Part shown: piece by piece, positions 53,253-61,471 of the stretch
Layout: every line of letters begins with the position of its first letter
How positions within the stretch are numbered: the stretch's first letter is position 1
Assembly: GCF_011045165.1 (NCBI RefSeq)
Contig: NZ_JAAKZI010000017.1
Location: 1 to 64,000 of the forward strand
DNA from: Arthrobacter silviterrae
GTDB lineage: Bacteria > Actinomycetota > Actinomycetes > Actinomycetales > Micrococcaceae
Direction: 5' to 3'
Length of the DNA: 64,000 bases
Made by a program: the position numbers and the translations under genes
The notes under the pieces: generated by a model
Databases searched by the model: none
The model's input: the letters and a program-made list of their open reading frames with translations, nothing else
Told to the model about the DNA's origin: nothing

Positions 53253-54449
53253 CTAGACGGATTCGAGGATGCTGACGTAGTTGGCGATGCCGACTCCGCC
53301 CATGTTTTGCACGGCGGCCCGGCGCGGGTTGGCCAGTTGCATGGCGCCTGCGGTGCCGGTGAGTTGCATGGCTGCGATGACGTGTTGGGAGACGCCGGTG
53401 GCGCCGACGGGGTGGCCCTTGGCCTTGAGTCCGCCGGAGATGTTGATGGGGAGCTTGCCTTCCTTGTGGACCCAGCCCTCCTCGATGGCGCGGGCGCCGT
53501 GGCCGGGCTCGGTGAGTCCCATGGCTTCGTACATGAGCAGTTCGGCGATGGTGAAGCAGTCGTGGACCTCGGCGAAGTCCAGCTCTGCGAGCCCGACGCC
53601 GGCCATGCCCAGGGCGCGTTGCCAGGAGACTCGGGTGGCCGCGAAGGCGGTCGGGTCTCGGCGTGCGGCGGGGAGGAAGTCGTTGGCCTGGCCAAAGCCC
53701 GCCAAGCGGACAGGCTGGGTGGCCCCGCCGGTGGGGTGGGTGGAAAGAATGACGGCGGCGGCGCCGTCGGAGACGGGGGAGCAGTCGGTGCGTCGCAGCG
53801 GGTCTGCGACCATGGGGTTCTTTTCCGAGACGGTGCGGCAGAATTCCTCGCCGAGGTCGCGGCGGAGTTGGGCGTAGGGGTTGTCGACGCCGTTGCGGTG
53901 GTTCTTCGCGGCGATGGACCCCAGCACGTCGCCCAGGTTTCCAGTGGCCGTCCCGTAGCGTTTTTCGTAGTGTTTGGCGACGTCGGCGAAGAGCCCGGTG
54001 AAGCCTGTGGTGGAGGGTTGGCCGGCCATGTCGTAGTCGGCGCCGAGCAGGGCGGCGCCGACGGTGTCCGCCCCGGCGTGGGTCATTTTCTCGGCGCCGA
54101 TGACGAGCACGGTCTTGGCGGTGCCGGCGAGCAGTGCCTTCGCGCCTTGCTGGACGGCGGCGGAGCCGGACGCGCAGGCGTTCTCCACCCGGGTCGCAGG
54201 GACGTTTGCGAGGTCCTCGGAGACTTGCAGTGCCAAGGACGACGGGAAGGCCAGGGGCATCATGCCGGCGTTGAACTGGCCCAGGTAGATTTCATCGACC
54301 TGTCCGGGTTCGATGCCGGCGCTGGTGATGGCGTCGGTGGCGACCTGGACGATCAGGGATTCCAGGGTTTCCCCGGTGAGCTTGCCAAACTTGCTGTGGC
54401 CCCAACCGGTGAGCAGGATGTCTTTTCCGAATTGCTCTTGCAGGCTCAT
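53253..54449 (-). CDS. Thiolase-superfamily acyltransferase, SCP-x type
   Basis: 398 aa. The nucleophile Cys is in [12 protein letters not shown], His in [12 protein letters not shown] and in [14 protein letters not shown]. The second Cys of classical degradative thiolases is absent: the end reads [13 protein letters not shown], as in the SCP-x/acetyl-CoA C-acyltransferase-like group. Paired with the CoA-transferase subunits (ATGA overlap with scoB) it would cleave or form a 3-oxoacyl-CoA. Whether this is beta-ketoadipyl-CoA or acetoacetyl-CoA metabolism is not decided by sequence. Confidence 0.85.
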   Translation of the reverse strand: MSLQEQFGKDILLTGWGHSKFGKLTGETLESLIVQVATDAITSAGIEPGQVDEIYLGQFNAGMMPLAFPSSLALQVSEDLANVPATRVENACASGSAAVQQGAKALLAGTAKTVLVIGAEKMTHAGADTVGAALLGADYDMAGQPSTTGFTGLFADVAKHYEKRYGTATGNLGDVLGSIAAKNHRNGVDNPYAQLRRDLGEEFCRTVSEKNPMVADPLRRTDCSPVSDGAAAVILSTHPTGGATQPVRLAGFGQANDFLPAARRDPTAFAATRVSWQRALGMAGVGLAELDFAEVHDCFTIAELLMYEAMGLTEPGHGARAIEEGWVHKEGKLPINISGGLKAKGHPVGATGVSQHVIAAMQLTGTAGAMQLANPRRAAVQNMGGVGIANYVSILESV

Positions 54450-55147
54450 ATGGCGGCTCCTTCAAGAGCGGTTTCAGGGTCGTTGGCGGTGGCGGTGTCG
54501 AGGCGGACGGTGAACGCGGGTCCGGTGCTGGCCACGATGTCCTCAACCGTGGTCCCGGGGGCGAGGCGGGTCAGGACCAGGGCGGGGGTGCCGCCGTCGT
54601 GCTTTTCGATGTCGAAGACGGCGAGGTTGGTGATGATGCGGTCCACCACACGGCGCCCGGTCAGCGGCAGGGAGCATTCGGTGACGATTTTCGGGGTGCC
54701 GTCCTTGGCGGTGTGGTCGGTGAGGACGATGACGCGCGGGGTGCCGGCGACCAGGTCCATGGCCCCTCCCATGCCCTTGACCATTTTGCCCGGAATGGTC
54801 CAGTTGGCCAGGTCCCCGGTGCCGGAGACTTCCATGGCGCCCAGGATCGCGACCTTGACGTGGCCGCCGCGGATCATCCCGAAGGAGGTCGTGGAGTCGA
54901 AGATGCTGGCGCCGGGGAGCAGGGTGACTGTCTGCTTGCCGGCGTTGATCAAGTCAGCGTCTTCCTCCCCTTCGAAGGGGAAGGGGCCCATGCCCAGGAT
55001 CCCGTTCTCAGACTGCAGGGTCACGTGGACGCCGTCGGGCAGGTTGTTCGCGACAATCGTCGGGATGCCGATGCCCAGGTTGACGTACTCGCCGTCGTTG
55101 AGTTCGGCGGCCGCGATGGCGGCCATGTCGTTGCGGGTCCAAGCCAT
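54446..55147 (-). CDS. scoB: 3-oxoacid CoA-transferase, subunit B
   Basis: 233 aa. The catalytic Glu is in [12 protein letters not shown], and NLGIGIPT near the N-terminus is characteristic of the beta subunit. ATG 55147 has AAGGAG 8 bases upstream; the frame beyond it is antisense-like. It forms the enzyme with the alpha subunit encoded 25 bases upstream and transfers CoA from succinyl-CoA to a 3-oxoacid (acetoacetate or 3-oxoadipate). Confidence 0.92.
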   Translation of the reverse strand: MAWTRNDMAAIAAAELNDGEYVNLGIGIPTIVANNLPDGVHVTLQSENGILGMGPFPFEGEEDADLINAGKQTVTLLPGASIFDSTTSFGMIRGGHVKVAILGAMEVSGTGDLANWTIPGKMVKGMGGAMDLVAGTPRVIVLTDHTAKDGTPKIVTECSLPLTGRRVVDRIITNLAVFDIEKHDGGTPALVLTRLAPGTTVEDIVASTGPAFTVRLDTATANDPETALEGAAI

Positions 55148-55172
55148 GATGCGCTCCTTGAATAGGTGTGGT

Positions 55173-55895
55173 TTAGGCCGGGACGGTGGCGGGTTCGGTG
55201 CGGGTCCGGATGGTGCGTTGTTCGATGTCCTTGATGCGTGCCGCGGCCTGGATGAGGCGCTGCACGTACACGCCCGGGGTGACAATGTGGTTCGGGTCCA
55301 GCACGCCGGGTTCCACAATGTTCTCTGCCTCGGCAATGGTGACCTTGCCGGCGGTGGCGACGACGGGGTTGAAGTTCCGTGCCGTGTACCGGTAGATCAG
55401 GTTCCCGTCGGTGTCCGCTGTGTGTGCGTGGACCAGGGCGACGTCGGCGGTGATGGCGCGCTCCAAAACGAACGTTTCGCCGTCGAACACCTCATGCGGC
55501 TTGCCCTCGGCGACCAGGGTGCCGACCCCGGTCTTCGTGTAGAACGCCGGGATGCCCGAGCCCCCGGCACGGAGCCGCTCGGCCAGGGTGCCCTGCGGGG
55601 TGAACTCAACCTCGAGTTTCCCTGCCAGGTACTGCTCGGCGAAGAGCTTGTTCTCTCCCACGTAGGAGGCAATGACCTTGGCAACCTGGCCGGCCTCGAT
55701 CAGCACGCCCAGGCCCTTGCCGTCGACGCCCATGTTGTTCGAGACCACCGTCAGGCCCTTCACTCCGGAATCACGCACGGCCTCGATCAGCTCCGCCGGA
55801 ATGCCGCTGAGTCCGAAACCGCCCACGGCCAGCGTCATCCCGTCCCGGACCACGCCGGCCAGTGCCTGCGCGGCACTGCTGTGCACCTTGGACAT
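55173..55895 (-). CDS. scoA: 3-oxoacid CoA-transferase, subunit A
   Basis: 240 aa. [29 protein letters not shown] and [23 protein letters not shown] are signature alpha-subunit stretches. ATG 55895 has GAGGAG upstream. It is first in the leftward operon scoA-scoB-thiolase, divergent from an IclR gene, and carries an operator-like GTCCAC palindrome about 33 bases before the start. Confidence 0.92.
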   Translation of the reverse strand: MSKVHSSAAQALAGVVRDGMTLAVGGFGLSGIPAELIEAVRDSGVKGLTVVSNNMGVDGKGLGVLIEAGQVAKVIASYVGENKLFAEQYLAGKLEVEFTPQGTLAERLRAGGSGIPAFYTKTGVGTLVAEGKPHEVFDGETFVLERAITADVALVHAHTADTDGNLIYRYTARNFNPVVATAGKVTIAEAENIVEPGVLDPNHIVTPGVYVQRLIQAAARIKDIEQRTIRTRTEPATVPA

Positions 55896-55927
55896 TTTGA
55901 TCTCCTCATTGAGCCAATTCACGATCT

Positions 55928-55942
55928 GTCCACTTTGTGGAC
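55928..55942. promoter_or_regulatory. GTCCAC-TTT-GTGGAC operator before scoA
   Basis: A perfect 6-bp inverted repeat with a 3-base centre. Its half-site recurs in front of the IclR gene at 56022-56061, so the same regulator probably binds both. Confidence 0.7.
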
Positions 55943-56021
55943 TTGTTCCTTTGGTTTTGAGCATAGGGTGACGTGAATTGGGCTGTCAAGACGCCAAAGT
56001 TTTCAATATTCGCCCATTTAT

Positions 56022-56061
56022 ACAGTGTGGACTGTATGCTGATTTGTATCCACAATATGGA
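56022..56061. promoter_or_regulatory. Operator sites before the IclR gene
   Basis: ACAGT-GTGG-ACTGT (56022-56035) overlaps GTGGAC, and TCCA-CAATA-TGGA lies at 56049-56061. Both hold TCCAC/GTGGA half-sites like the scoA operator, which suggests autoregulation. Confidence 0.6.
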
Positions 56062-56079
56062 CTAAAAAGGGTGTTTTGT

Positions 56080-56859
56080 ATGAAACAAGTCGCGGTGCAA
56101 GGCGCGCAGGTCGTCGGACGGATCGCGGCCCTGCTGCGGATTATCAGCAGGAAGCCCGAGGGTGCCGCCCTCGTGGAGGTGGTGCGTGAATCCGGGCTGA
56201 CCCGCCCCACCGTCCACCGCCTGCTGACCTCACTCGCGGCCGAGGGGCTGCTGGACCACGACGGCGGCACCGGGAACTGGGTGCTCGGACCGGAGGCCCT
56301 GCTGATGGGATCCGTCGCCGCAGCACGGTTTCCCGTGGAGGACATCGCCCGACCCAGCCTGCGTCGACTGGCGGAAGAAACGGGGGAAAGTGCCTTCTTC
56401 TCCGTGCGCCGGGGAGGAGAGACCGTGTGCCTGCTGCGGGAGGAAGGGCCGTTCCCGATCCGCTCCTTCGTCCTCCACGAAGGAGTACGCTTCCCCCTCG
56501 GCGTCGCCTCGGCCGGGAACGCCATCATGGCCTTCCTGCCGAAGACAGAACAGGAAGAAATCCTGGCCCGCTGGGACGAGCACGCCGGAACCTTCGCCCC
56601 CGCACACCCCGTGTCCCTGGTCAGGGACAACCTCGCGCTGACCAACCACAACGGGTACTCGGTCAATCCCGGCCTCGTGTTGGAAGGCAGCTGGGGGATG
56701 GGCGCCGCCGTCTTCGACACGCAGGGCCGGCCCGCCTGGGCCCTCTCACTGACCGGCATCGAACCCCGCTTCCGGAAGGAACGCCAGGAATTCCTTGGCA
56801 GGCTCCTGCTCGAAGAAGCACACCAGATCACCGGAAAGCTGCAAAACACCCGGAAGTAG
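56080..56859 (+). CDS. IclR-family regulator of the CoA-transferase operon
   Basis: 259 aa. HTH LVEVVRESGLTRPTVHRLLTSLAAEGLLDHD, then the effector domain with the conserved HEGVRFPLGVASAGNAIMAFL stretch. ATG 56080 has AAGGGTG upstream; the extra frame from 55978 covers the operator region. Divergent from scoA; the shared half-sites indicate that it regulates that operon and itself, probably in response to an aromatic or keto-acid pathway intermediate. Confidence 0.9.
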   Translation: MKQVAVQGAQVVGRIAALLRIISRKPEGAALVEVVRESGLTRPTVHRLLTSLAAEGLLDHDGGTGNWVLGPEALLMGSVAAARFPVEDIARPSLRRLAEETGESAFFSVRRGGETVCLLREEGPFPIRSFVLHEGVRFPLGVASAGNAIMAFLPKTEQEEILARWDEHAGTFAPAHPVSLVRDNLALTNHNGYSVNPGLVLEGSWGMGAAVFDTQGRPAWALSLTGIEPRFRKERQEFLGRLLLEEAHQITGKLQNTRK

Positions 56860-56948
56860 TTTGCGAGAAGCGGATGCCAACAGACTCCCGCTGCTGCGGC
56901 GAAAGGGATTCCAAGCATTCAGTCGAGTGCAAAGCTGCTTGTCGCAGG

Positions 56949-58007
56949 CTATGCCATTCCGAGGCCACCTATTTCTGGTCCCCTGGTGTGGGGTGGTTGG
57001 TAGGCGTTGTTTCGGCTGGTGGCCCAGTCGGCGAGGATGCCGTCGCGGACGAGGTGGTCGGTGAGTTGGGCTAGGCGGTAGTCGGGGTCGGCTTCGAGGG
57101 CTTTTTGGAAGCATTGGTGGGCTTTGCTGCCGTGGCCTTCCCACCATTGGATGACGCCGAGGCTGGTGAGGACGGGGGCGGTGTCGGGGCCGTCGGCGCG
57201 CATGTAGAGGTGGAAGAGGACGTCGGTGGCGCGGTCCACGCGCTGCCAGTGGGGGCTTTGGGTGGTTTGGCCCAGGAGGAGGTCGCGCATGCTGTCTTCG
57301 ATGCCGGGGATGTCGGCGATGAGCCGGTCGCGGACGGTGATGAATTTGAGGTAGGCGATGAGCTCTGCGGCTTCGTCGTCGGTGGGGTCGGCGCCGCCGT
57401 CGAGCATCCGTGCCCAGAGGGTCCGGGCTTGTTCGGTGGCGTCGTGGGGGTTCATGGCCTCGATGCGGTAGCAGTTGCGCAGGACCTTCTGGCTGAGGTC
57501 GGCGGTGGCGGTGACAGGGATCCGGAAGCCGGGGGAGGGTTCGATGCTGGAGCCGCGGAAGACGAGTTCGGCGTTGAGTTGGCTGGCGGTGATCCCGTCC
57601 AGGGGGTGCTGGACGGGGTGGCGGGTGTTCATGTGGAGGTAGTTGGTGAAGGTGGTTTCGCCGACGAGCCAGCCGTCGCGGACGGTGATGCCCTCCGCGC
57701 CCAGCCGGCCGGCGAACTCGTCCAGCATGTCCTGGTGGGGGCGGGGGTCCCCGGGGGCCCAGGGGGTGTGGGTGAAGATGCCGAAGACGACGCCGGTGGC
57801 CTGGTGGTCGGTGGTGATGTAGTGCATGAGCTGCTCGGTGTACCGGGTGGTGTCGGTGGCCGGGGTGGGGAGGTTGACGCGGAGGCTGGCGCCTATGCGG
57901 CGTCCGTCCAGGAGGATGCAGACCAGGGATTCGTGGGGCCAGAAGCCCAGGCTGTGCCCCATGAGGGCGATGAAGTCGTCAGGGGTTTTGATGCTGAGCT
58001 TTTCCAT
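56949..58007 (-). CDS. DUF4192 family protein
   Basis: 352 aa. ALMGHSLGFWPHESLVCILLDGRRIGASLRVNLP is the family start; the C-terminal third (GHGSKAHQCFQKALEADPDYRLAQL) looks TPR-like. DUF4192 proteins are common single-copy genes of actinobacteria of unknown function. This copy is intact. Its last 150 codons recur as a broken copy at 47880-48340. Confidence 0.9.
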   Translation of the reverse strand: MEKLSIKTPDDFIALMGHSLGFWPHESLVCILLDGRRIGASLRVNLPTPATDTTRYTEQLMHYITTDHQATGVVFGIFTHTPWAPGDPRPHQDMLDEFAGRLGAEGITVRDGWLVGETTFTNYLHMNTRHPVQHPLDGITASQLNAELVFRGSSIEPSPGFRIPVTATADLSQKVLRNCYRIEAMNPHDATEQARTLWARMLDGGADPTDDEAAELIAYLKFITVRDRLIADIPGIEDSMRDLLLGQTTQSPHWQRVDRATDVLFHLYMRADGPDTAPVLTSLGVIQWWEGHGSKAHQCFQKALEADPDYRLAQLTDHLVRDGILADWATSRNNAYQPPHTRGPEIGGLGMA

Positions 58008-58099
58008 GATGCCTCCGGTGTTGGGCCGGCTGGTGCCGGTGTCACCTGTTCATGGACGACGGCGGCGAAAACTACGTGACCAACCGCGGGCCGGGTGCC

Positions 58100-59068
58100 C
58101 TAGTGGCCTTGGAGGAGTTGTTCTGCCTGGTTGACGAGGGCCCGTTCGCGGGGGAGCAGGGCCATGCCGCGCAGCTGGGAGTCGCGGATCTCGATCACGC
58201 GGCGGTGCAGGTGCGCCGTGGCCTTGCCGGTGACGGGGTCCAGGATGGGGGTCCACCGGTTGCGGAGCAGGTATTTGCGGTCGGTGCTGCTGCGCCGCCA
58301 CACCGGGGTCAGCAGGGCCATGAGCCAGCGGGAGCGGATGTTCCGGCGCACGAGTCCTGGCGATTCGCGGAAGCGCGGCAGCATCAGGCCGATGCTGACC
58401 AGGAGCACGGCCAGGGTCTCCAGGAGGGTGAAGGACCAGTTCAGCCCGCCCAGGATTGGTGCGCTGGGTGCGGGGGATTCCTCGAGGAGCCCCAGGGCGA
58501 GCCGGTTGCCCAGGGCCAGGGCCATGAGGATGCAGCCGGCGGCGAACGCGCCGACGCCGGACTTGAAGGACCTGCTGCGCATCCTGGGCAGGAATTTCAG
58601 GCAGGTCAGGGCGACGTCGGCGCACGCCCAGATGATGAACGCGGAGCCGGCCCACAGGAAGAGCTGCATGCCGGGCTGGCTGCCGTAGGCCAGGGGGAGG
58701 TTCTGGTTCGTGGCATCGACCCGGCTGGTGGCGAAGCCGGCAACCACACAGGCCCCGGCCACGGCGGCGGCGCGCCGTCCGCGCCGCAGGTGGCGCCGCC
58801 GTCGTGCCTGGTCGGGGAGGGCGGCCAGGACGGTGGCGGTGTGGAATTGCCAGAAGCCGGCCATGATCGCGGCAATCAGGAGCAGGCCGACATGGTTGTG
58901 GCCGCCCAGGAAAGGGTCGGCGGCGTTGTAGACGGCGGGGATGAAGAGGGTGCAGGCGAGGGCGGCGAAGAACGTGGCCCGCAGCACGGACGCGCGATCC
59001 CTGTCCCGGGCCGTGGGGATCCGGATCAGGGTGAGCAGCCACAGCATTCCGGCCGGCACGTAGTCCAT
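58100..59068 (-). CDS. MAB_1171c-like integral membrane protein
   Basis: 322 aa. Seven or so hydrophobic helices between residues 5 and 220 are followed by a cytoplasmic C-terminal region (RRNIRSRWLMALLTPVW, RVIEIRDSQLRGMALL) typical of the MAB_1171c/DUF6545 group. ATG 59068 overlaps the stop of the ImmA-like protease gene (TAATG). The pair is a recurrent actinobacterial arrangement of a membrane protein and a soluble zinc protease; the function has not been established. Confidence 0.8.
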   Translation of the reverse strand: MDYVPAGMLWLLTLIRIPTARDRDRASVLRATFFAALACTLFIPAVYNAADPFLGGHNHVGLLLIAAIMAGFWQFHTATVLAALPDQARRRRHLRRGRRAAAVAGACVVAGFATSRVDATNQNLPLAYGSQPGMQLFLWAGSAFIIWACADVALTCLKFLPRMRSRSFKSGVGAFAAGCILMALALGNRLALGLLEESPAPSAPILGGLNWSFTLLETLAVLLVSIGLMLPRFRESPGLVRRNIRSRWLMALLTPVWRRSSTDRKYLLRNRWTPILDPVTGKATAHLHRRVIEIRDSQLRGMALLPRERALVNQAEQLLQGH

Positions 59069-59544
59069 TAGCCGAAGACCTTGTCGAAGCCGGCCGGGTC
59101 GTTGCCGGCGCCGGGGGCGTGGCGGTTGATGCGGGCGGTGAGGAGGTCGGCGAGCATTTCCGCCGCGGCTTCGGCGCTGTCCTCGTAGCTGGTGCGGCCG
59201 AAGACCTGCAGCGGGGTGTCGGGGAATCCGGGCAGTTCTGTGAGGGCGAGGGACGTGGCGGTGAGGTAGTGGCCCAGGATCAGGTGGGCGAATTCGTGCA
59301 GGATGATTTGCTGCAGGTGCCAGGAAGACTTCGGCGGGGCGTGGACGACGAGGATGTGGTCCTGGTAGCTGGCGCACATCCCGCAGAGGTCGTCCCCGCG
59401 GATCGTGTCCAGCTGCGTGATGGTGAGGGGGCGGCCGTGTGTGGCCTCGATCCATTGTTGGATGGTGGTGAGGTCGGGGTTCGGGCCAAGGTCCAGCCGG
59501 CGGTTGGCGTTCCGGACCAGGCGGCGGATCTTTTGCTTGTTCAC
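59068..59544 (-). CDS. ImmA/IrrE-family metallo-endopeptidase
   Basis: 158 aa from a GTG at 59544 (KQKIRRLVRNANRRLDL start); an ATG at 59658 in the same frame is the alternative. The zinc motif is ILHEFAHLILGH and the third ligand Glu is in AAAEMLADLL. ImmA-type proteases often cleave regulator or repressor proteins. The gene overlaps the downstream membrane protein gene by TAATG. No HTH repressor gene is adjacent, so its target is unclear. Confidence 0.85.
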   Translation of the reverse strand: MNKQKIRRLVRNANRRLDLGPNPDLTTIQQWIEATHGRPLTITQLDTIRGDDLCGMCASYQDHILVVHAPPKSSWHLQQIILHEFAHLILGHYLTATSLALTELPGFPDTPLQVFGRTSYEDSAEAAAEMLADLLTARINRHAPGAGNDPAGFDKVFG

Positions 59545-59760
59545 TGCAGGGCATCCGGTGCGGTGGATCGGGACCGCGTGCCACGGGTGGACGGCGCCGA
59601 GGGGGCCGCCCCGGTGTCCGTGCAGTGTATGGAGTTCCCCCGAAGAATCATCCGCCAACCCGTCACGCCGTGTTCAGCGGCAGTCCCGGACCGCTGTTTA
59701 ATTCGTGTTTAATTCATGGTAAATCCGTCCCGTGCGGGCTGGCCAGTGCGGGGCGGAAAT

Positions 59761-60270
59761 TCAGCCGCGGTTGTTCGTGTAGTTCCAGGCCAAAAAGTTC
59801 CTGAGCCCGGTTTCGCCCTTTCGCATGAGAGCTGCGTGGGCGTAGGTGAAGGCGGGCGCGGCGACGGGGCTGAGGAATGCCATCCAGCGGCTGGTGGGCC
59901 ACACCCGCCATTCGATGTCCATGCGGGTGTGGCCGTTGTCCGTCCTGGACAGGACCACGCGGCCTTCGCCTTCCAGGTCGCCGGCCGCGTCGAAGGCGAC
60001 CTCGCGCGGACTCTCGACAAGGGTCGGATGGTAGGTGACCGTCAGCGTGTAGCCAAGGGAGGCCTTGAATTTCAGGCTTGCCGTCGTTGCCAGGAGGAGC
60101 TCCTCCTTGGAGGCGCCTTCATGCGGTGCCCGCTCCAGCGGCCCGGCGTAGCTGCAGCCGGGCCACCACTGGGGCCACGACATGTCCGGATCGGCAATGA
60201 CGTCCCAGACTTCCTGCTGGGAGTTCGGGAAGGTCCAGGACGATGAGAGGTCATAGAGTCGGGCTGCCAT
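59761..60270 (-). CDS. SRPBCC/START-like polyketide-cyclase-fold protein
   Basis: 169 aa. The pattern SSSWTFPNSQQEVWDVIADPDMSWPQWWPG and WRVWPTSRWMAFLSPVAAPAF fits the SRPBCC ligand-binding fold (helix-grip). It has no catalytic motif. ATG 60270 is chosen, giving a normal-length domain. It stands alone; the function is probably binding of a hydrophobic ligand or lipid. Confidence 0.8.
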   Translation of the reverse strand: MAARLYDLSSSWTFPNSQQEVWDVIADPDMSWPQWWPGCSYAGPLERAPHEGASKEELLLATTASLKFKASLGYTLTVTYHPTLVESPREVAFDAAGDLEGEGRVVLSRTDNGHTRMDIEWRVWPTSRWMAFLSPVAAPAFTYAHAALMRKGETGLRNFLAWNYTNNRG

Positions 60271-60409
60271 GGGGAAATTCTTGCACGCCGTTGCGGGTCG
60301 GTGCCATGCGTTGCCAACCACGGCGCGACTTCGTTTCCAAGGTCCGGTGGATTGGTGTTGCAAGGTGCCCCGGTGCCAATGTCGGTGCGTGCGCCTACAC
60401 TGGAATCAT

Positions 60410-60423
60410 CGAACTCAATTTCT
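60410..60423 (+). promoter_or_regulatory. Possible degenerate SOS box before umuD
   Basis: CGAAC-TCAA-TTTCT resembles the actinobacterial LexA site CGAAC-N4-GTTCG with a weakened right half. It lies 16 bases before the start codon. TACACT at 60396-60401 may be the -10 box. Confidence 0.5.
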
Positions 60424-60438
60424 AGTAAGTGGTGTGTT

Positions 60439-60870
60439 ATGACTCATGTATCGAATGTTTCGCTGGTAGACTCCGCCGGATCCGCGCTGGGCCTGCTGAT
60501 GGCCCCGAGCGCGGTGGCTGCCGGCTACCCCTCGCCGGCACAGGACTATTTTGACGGCAGGATCAACCTCAATGAGCACTTGATCAAGGATGTGACGAGC
60601 ACGTACCTGGTGCGGGTGTCGGGGCATTCCATGGACGGTGCGGGCATCAGCGACGGGGATGAGCTGATCGTGAACCGGGCGCTGGAACCCAAGGACGGAT
60701 CCGTCGTCGTTGCCGTCCTGGACGGGGAGCTGACCGTGAAGCGGCTGCGGATCACCAAGGGCGGGGTGGTGTTGCAGGCGGAGAATCCGGAGTACCCGGA
60801 CATCAAGGTTCCGGAGCTGGCGTCCCTGCAGATCTGGGGCACGGCCACCCTGGCCCTGCACCACCTCTAA
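60439..60870 (+). CDS. umuD: UmuD-like SOS mutagenesis protein (S24 peptidase)
   Basis: 143 aa. The self-cleavage site is near AAGYPSP, the Ser in VRVSGHSMDGAGI, and the Lys in VAVLDGELTVKRL, all in the positions expected for LexA/UmuD proteases. It would, once cleaved, assist UmuC (Pol V-like) in lesion bypass. It is followed by the umuC start after 72 bases, but umuC is cut, so UmuD here has no local partner. Confidence 0.9.
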   Translation: MTHVSNVSLVDSAGSALGLLMAPSAVAAGYPSPAQDYFDGRINLNEHLIKDVTSTYLVRVSGHSMDGAGISDGDELIVNRALEPKDGSVVVAVLDGELTVKRLRITKGGVVLQAENPEYPDIKVPELASLQIWGTATLALHHL

Positions 60871-60942
60871 GCCGCTGCTCTTCGGGCCAGGGTGGTGGGT
60901 GCGGTGCGTATCCGGACGGCCGAGCCCCACAGGCCGGCGTTG

Positions 60943-61086
60943 ATGCCCTCGAGTGACTACATCGCGCATGTGGACGTGAACAGTTTCTATGCCAGTGCCG
61001 AGCGGGCCTTTGACCCGTCGCTGGAGGGGAAACCGGTGATCGTGCTTTGTGTACGACTGGACAGTGTCTGGTGTAGAGGCTGCTGA
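60943..61086 (+). pseudogene. umuC: umuC truncated after about 35 codons
   Basis: MPSSDYIAHVDVNSFYASAERAF and then LEGKPVIVL is the start of Y-family polymerases, with the catalytic Asp in HVDVNSFYAS. After L (about 61046) the expected SNNDGC motif is missing; unrelated sequence follows and a stop comes 12 codons later. The remainder of umuC is absent from the window, so an insertion or deletion removed it. Confidence 0.88.
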
Positions 61087-61408
61087 GAACCTCGCTCATG
61101 GCCATCAGAATAAGCAGTATTGAAATAGCTGCTGGGAGCCGGCTAAATGGCCGGCTGAGTAATGGGCGGAAGTTCATGAACTCGTGCTTGGTTTCAGGAG
61201 TGTTGAGCTGACTGGATATCAGGGCCCGCTGGTATTCAGTGGTGCGTTCCCGTCCGGATGCACCTCGTTCAACCCACGCCGCAGCTACGTGGGCCGTGGC
61301 GCTCTGGGGTCCGGATATCGAGTCAATCCGCGTGGCGGAGGCCTGCGGGGCGGGAGGGTCCGCCGAAGCAGACCGGGCCTTTTTCAGCTGCTGATCTGCC
61401 CAGCTGGC
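61047..61408 (-). pseudogene. Unknown gene fragment abutting umuC break
   Basis: An uninterrupted minus-strand frame reads protein-like (VAAAWVERGASGRERTTEYQ, PFSRLPAAISILLILMAMSE) until the umuC junction and shows one hydrophobic stretch. There is no start codon context and no recognised family. It is probably part of a gene joined to umuC by the rearrangement. Confidence 0.4.
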
Positions 61409-61471
61409 TCACGGGATATTGGGATGTGTGCCGGATGATTGGTTGCCGAGTGCCTTGGTCCCAGGGTTCGT

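Noticed and set aside
53196-55976. 926-codon open frame on the plus strand
   Set aside because: It is antisense to the thiolase and both CoA-transferase genes, all of which have clear motifs. Long mirror frames are common in high-GC DNA.
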